A DNA stretch of 33,594 nt from UBA1149 sp963579235 (lineage in GTDB: Bacteria > Desulfobacterota > Binatia > UBA1149), in NCBI GenBank assembly GCA_963579235.1, contig CAUZFM010000018.1:1-33594 (forward strand). Direction: 5' to 3'. The notes below the pieces were generated by a model. It was given only the letters and a program-made list of their open reading frames with translations. It ran no database searches and was not told the DNA's origin. The stretch's first letter is position 1, and each line of letters starts with the position of its first letter. Positions 32,664 through 33,594 of this stretch are shown here, piece after piece. A program made the translations under genes and the position numbers.

Positions 32664-33594
32664 ATGTTTCTCGACCTGTTCTACGGCCTGCGCAAAGCGG
32701 GAGTACCGGTTGCCCTGCAGGAGTGGCGCATGCTGCTCGAGAGCCTCGAGCAGGGCATGCACGCTTGCAGCCTGCTGCATTTCTACCATCTTTCGCGCGC
32801 CTGCCTGGTAAAGAGCGAGGTCTGGTTCGATGCTTTTGATTCCGTGTTCGCCGAGGTCTTCGAGGGAGTGGAGGGCGCTCTCGACATAGAGAACGAGGTA
32901 ATGGAGTGGCTGCGCGACCCCAAGGCGGCCAAGCAACTCACAGCCGAACAGCTGGCTGAGCTCGAGCGACTGACTCACAGCGAGCTCATGAAACGTTTTC
33001 TCGAGACCCTCGCCGAGCAGGACGAGCGCCACGACGGCGGCGGACGCTGGGTGGGCACCGGCGGCAGGTCGCCCTACGGACACGGTGGCGTTCATCCCAC
33101 CGGCATCCGCGTTGGTGGCCCCGGCCGCAACCGTTCGGCCATGAAGGTGGCCGAGGAAAGGCGCTTTCGAGATTACCGCACCGACCAGACCCTTGACCTG
33201 CGACAGACGCGGGTCGCCCTGCGGCGACTGCGTAACCTGACCCGCAGCGGCAACGCCTCGGAGCTGGATCTTGACGAGACCATAGACGAGACCTGTCGCA
33301 ACGGCGGCGAAATAGAGCTCGTCTTTCGGCCGCCCAAGCGTAACAACGTGCGCCTGCTGTTGCTCATGGACGTGGGCGGCACCATGGACCCCTACTACGA
33401 ACCCGTCAGCAAGCTGCTCACGGCGCTGCACGAGGAGCGGGGCATCCGCGACTTTCGTGCCTACTATTTCCACAACTGCATCTACGAGCAGGTGTACAAG
33501 ACGGCGCGCCTCGCGGCCTCCGATGCGGTGCCTACCGGGGAATTGTTTCGCATGCTCAACGAGCGTTGGAAGGTGCTGGTGGTCGGCGATGCGG
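32664..33594 (+). CDS. CoxE-like VWA domain protein, 5' part
   Basis: First 310 codons; the gene runs off the window end. MFLDLFYGLRKAGVPVALQEW is the usual start of CoxE/COG3825 proteins. A Gly/His-rich linker (GGGRWVGTGGRSPYGHGG) precedes the basic region and the von Willebrand A domain beginning VRLLLLMDVGGTMDPYYEP. The metal site reads D236-V-G-G-T rather than the canonical DxSxS; a Gly at the first Ser position is, as I recall, common in this subgroup, so metal binding could still occur through Thr. It follows the MoxR ATPase by 4 bp, its expected partner. The substrate of the pair is unknown. Confidence 0.9.
   Translation, partial: MFLDLFYGLRKAGVPVALQEWRMLLESLEQGMHACSLLHFYHLSRACLVKSEVWFDAFDSVFAEVFEGVEGALDIENEVMEWLRDPKAAKQLTAEQLAELERLTHSELMKRFLETLAEQDERHDGGGRWVGTGGRSPYGHGGVHPTGIRVGGPGRNRSAMKVAEERRFRDYRTDQTLDLRQTRVALRRLRNLTRSGNASELDLDETIDETCRNGGEIELVFRPPKRNNVRLLLLMDVGGTMDPYYEPVSKLLTALHEERGIRDFRAYYFHNCIYEQVYKTARLAASDAVPTGELFRMLNERWKVLVVGDA

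Overview
The window is about 33.6 kb of dense, G+C-rich (by eye about two thirds) Gram-negative bacterial chromosome. Evidence for a Gram-negative cell includes an RND efflux pump with a lipoprotein adaptor, lipobox lipoproteins and a bifunctional class A PBP. The mix (dprA-topA-trmFO order, PtsP/EI-Ntr, a sigma-54-type promoter, a lysine-tailed topoisomerase I, CoxE/MoxR genes) suggests a deltaproteobacterial-grade or related lineage; this placement is inference. I see no rRNA, tRNA, CRISPR array, transposase or phage gene. Most genes are housekeeping.

Layout. 1-591: 3' end of a histone-deacetylase-like amidohydrolase, convergent with a PBP1A-type peptidoglycan synthase (604-2925, minus). 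Divergent from it are thiD and ptsP, followed by a first HU gene with its own promoter. 6750-6876 is a short spacer with three consecutive hairpins, two of which share a GATTAC loop. 6877-11065 (minus) is an RND adaptor-pump operon. 11226-12676 (minus) is a 1-Cys peroxiredoxin overlapping a secreted alpha/beta hydrolase. 12815-14293 (minus) is comM/yifB. From 14403 the plus strand carries a glutamine amidotransferase (pabA/trpG), a small lipoprotein, dprA, topA, trmFO, a second HU gene, glnE, a branched-chain aminotransferase and a rhomboid protease, many with ATGA overlaps.

25920-26531 is the only long non-coding stretch. It is clearly A+T-richer than its surroundings and holds a 13-bp tandem repeat, several palindromes and, on the minus strand, a convincing promoter, Shine-Dalgarno and 20-codon hydrophobic ORF. 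This is the most novel-looking item. After it come an overlapping alpha/beta hydrolase-sulfotransferase pair, an Rrf2 regulator with a strong sigma-70-type promoter, a SufT-like Fe-S assembly factor, an ammonium channel gene behind a near-consensus sigma-54 promoter, a YhhN-type lysoplasmalogenase (minus) and a MoxR ATPase with the first 310 codons of a CoxE-like VWA protein.

Functional links: ptsP, glnE and amtB all belong to nitrogen sensing or uptake; comM and dprA both act in handling transformed DNA; Rrf2 and SufT both concern Fe-S clusters; MoxR and the VWA protein form a chaperone-type pair. No single new multi-gene system stands out. The candidate novelties are the small membrane-peptide locus, the GATTAC hairpin pair and the hydrolase-sulfotransferase pair.
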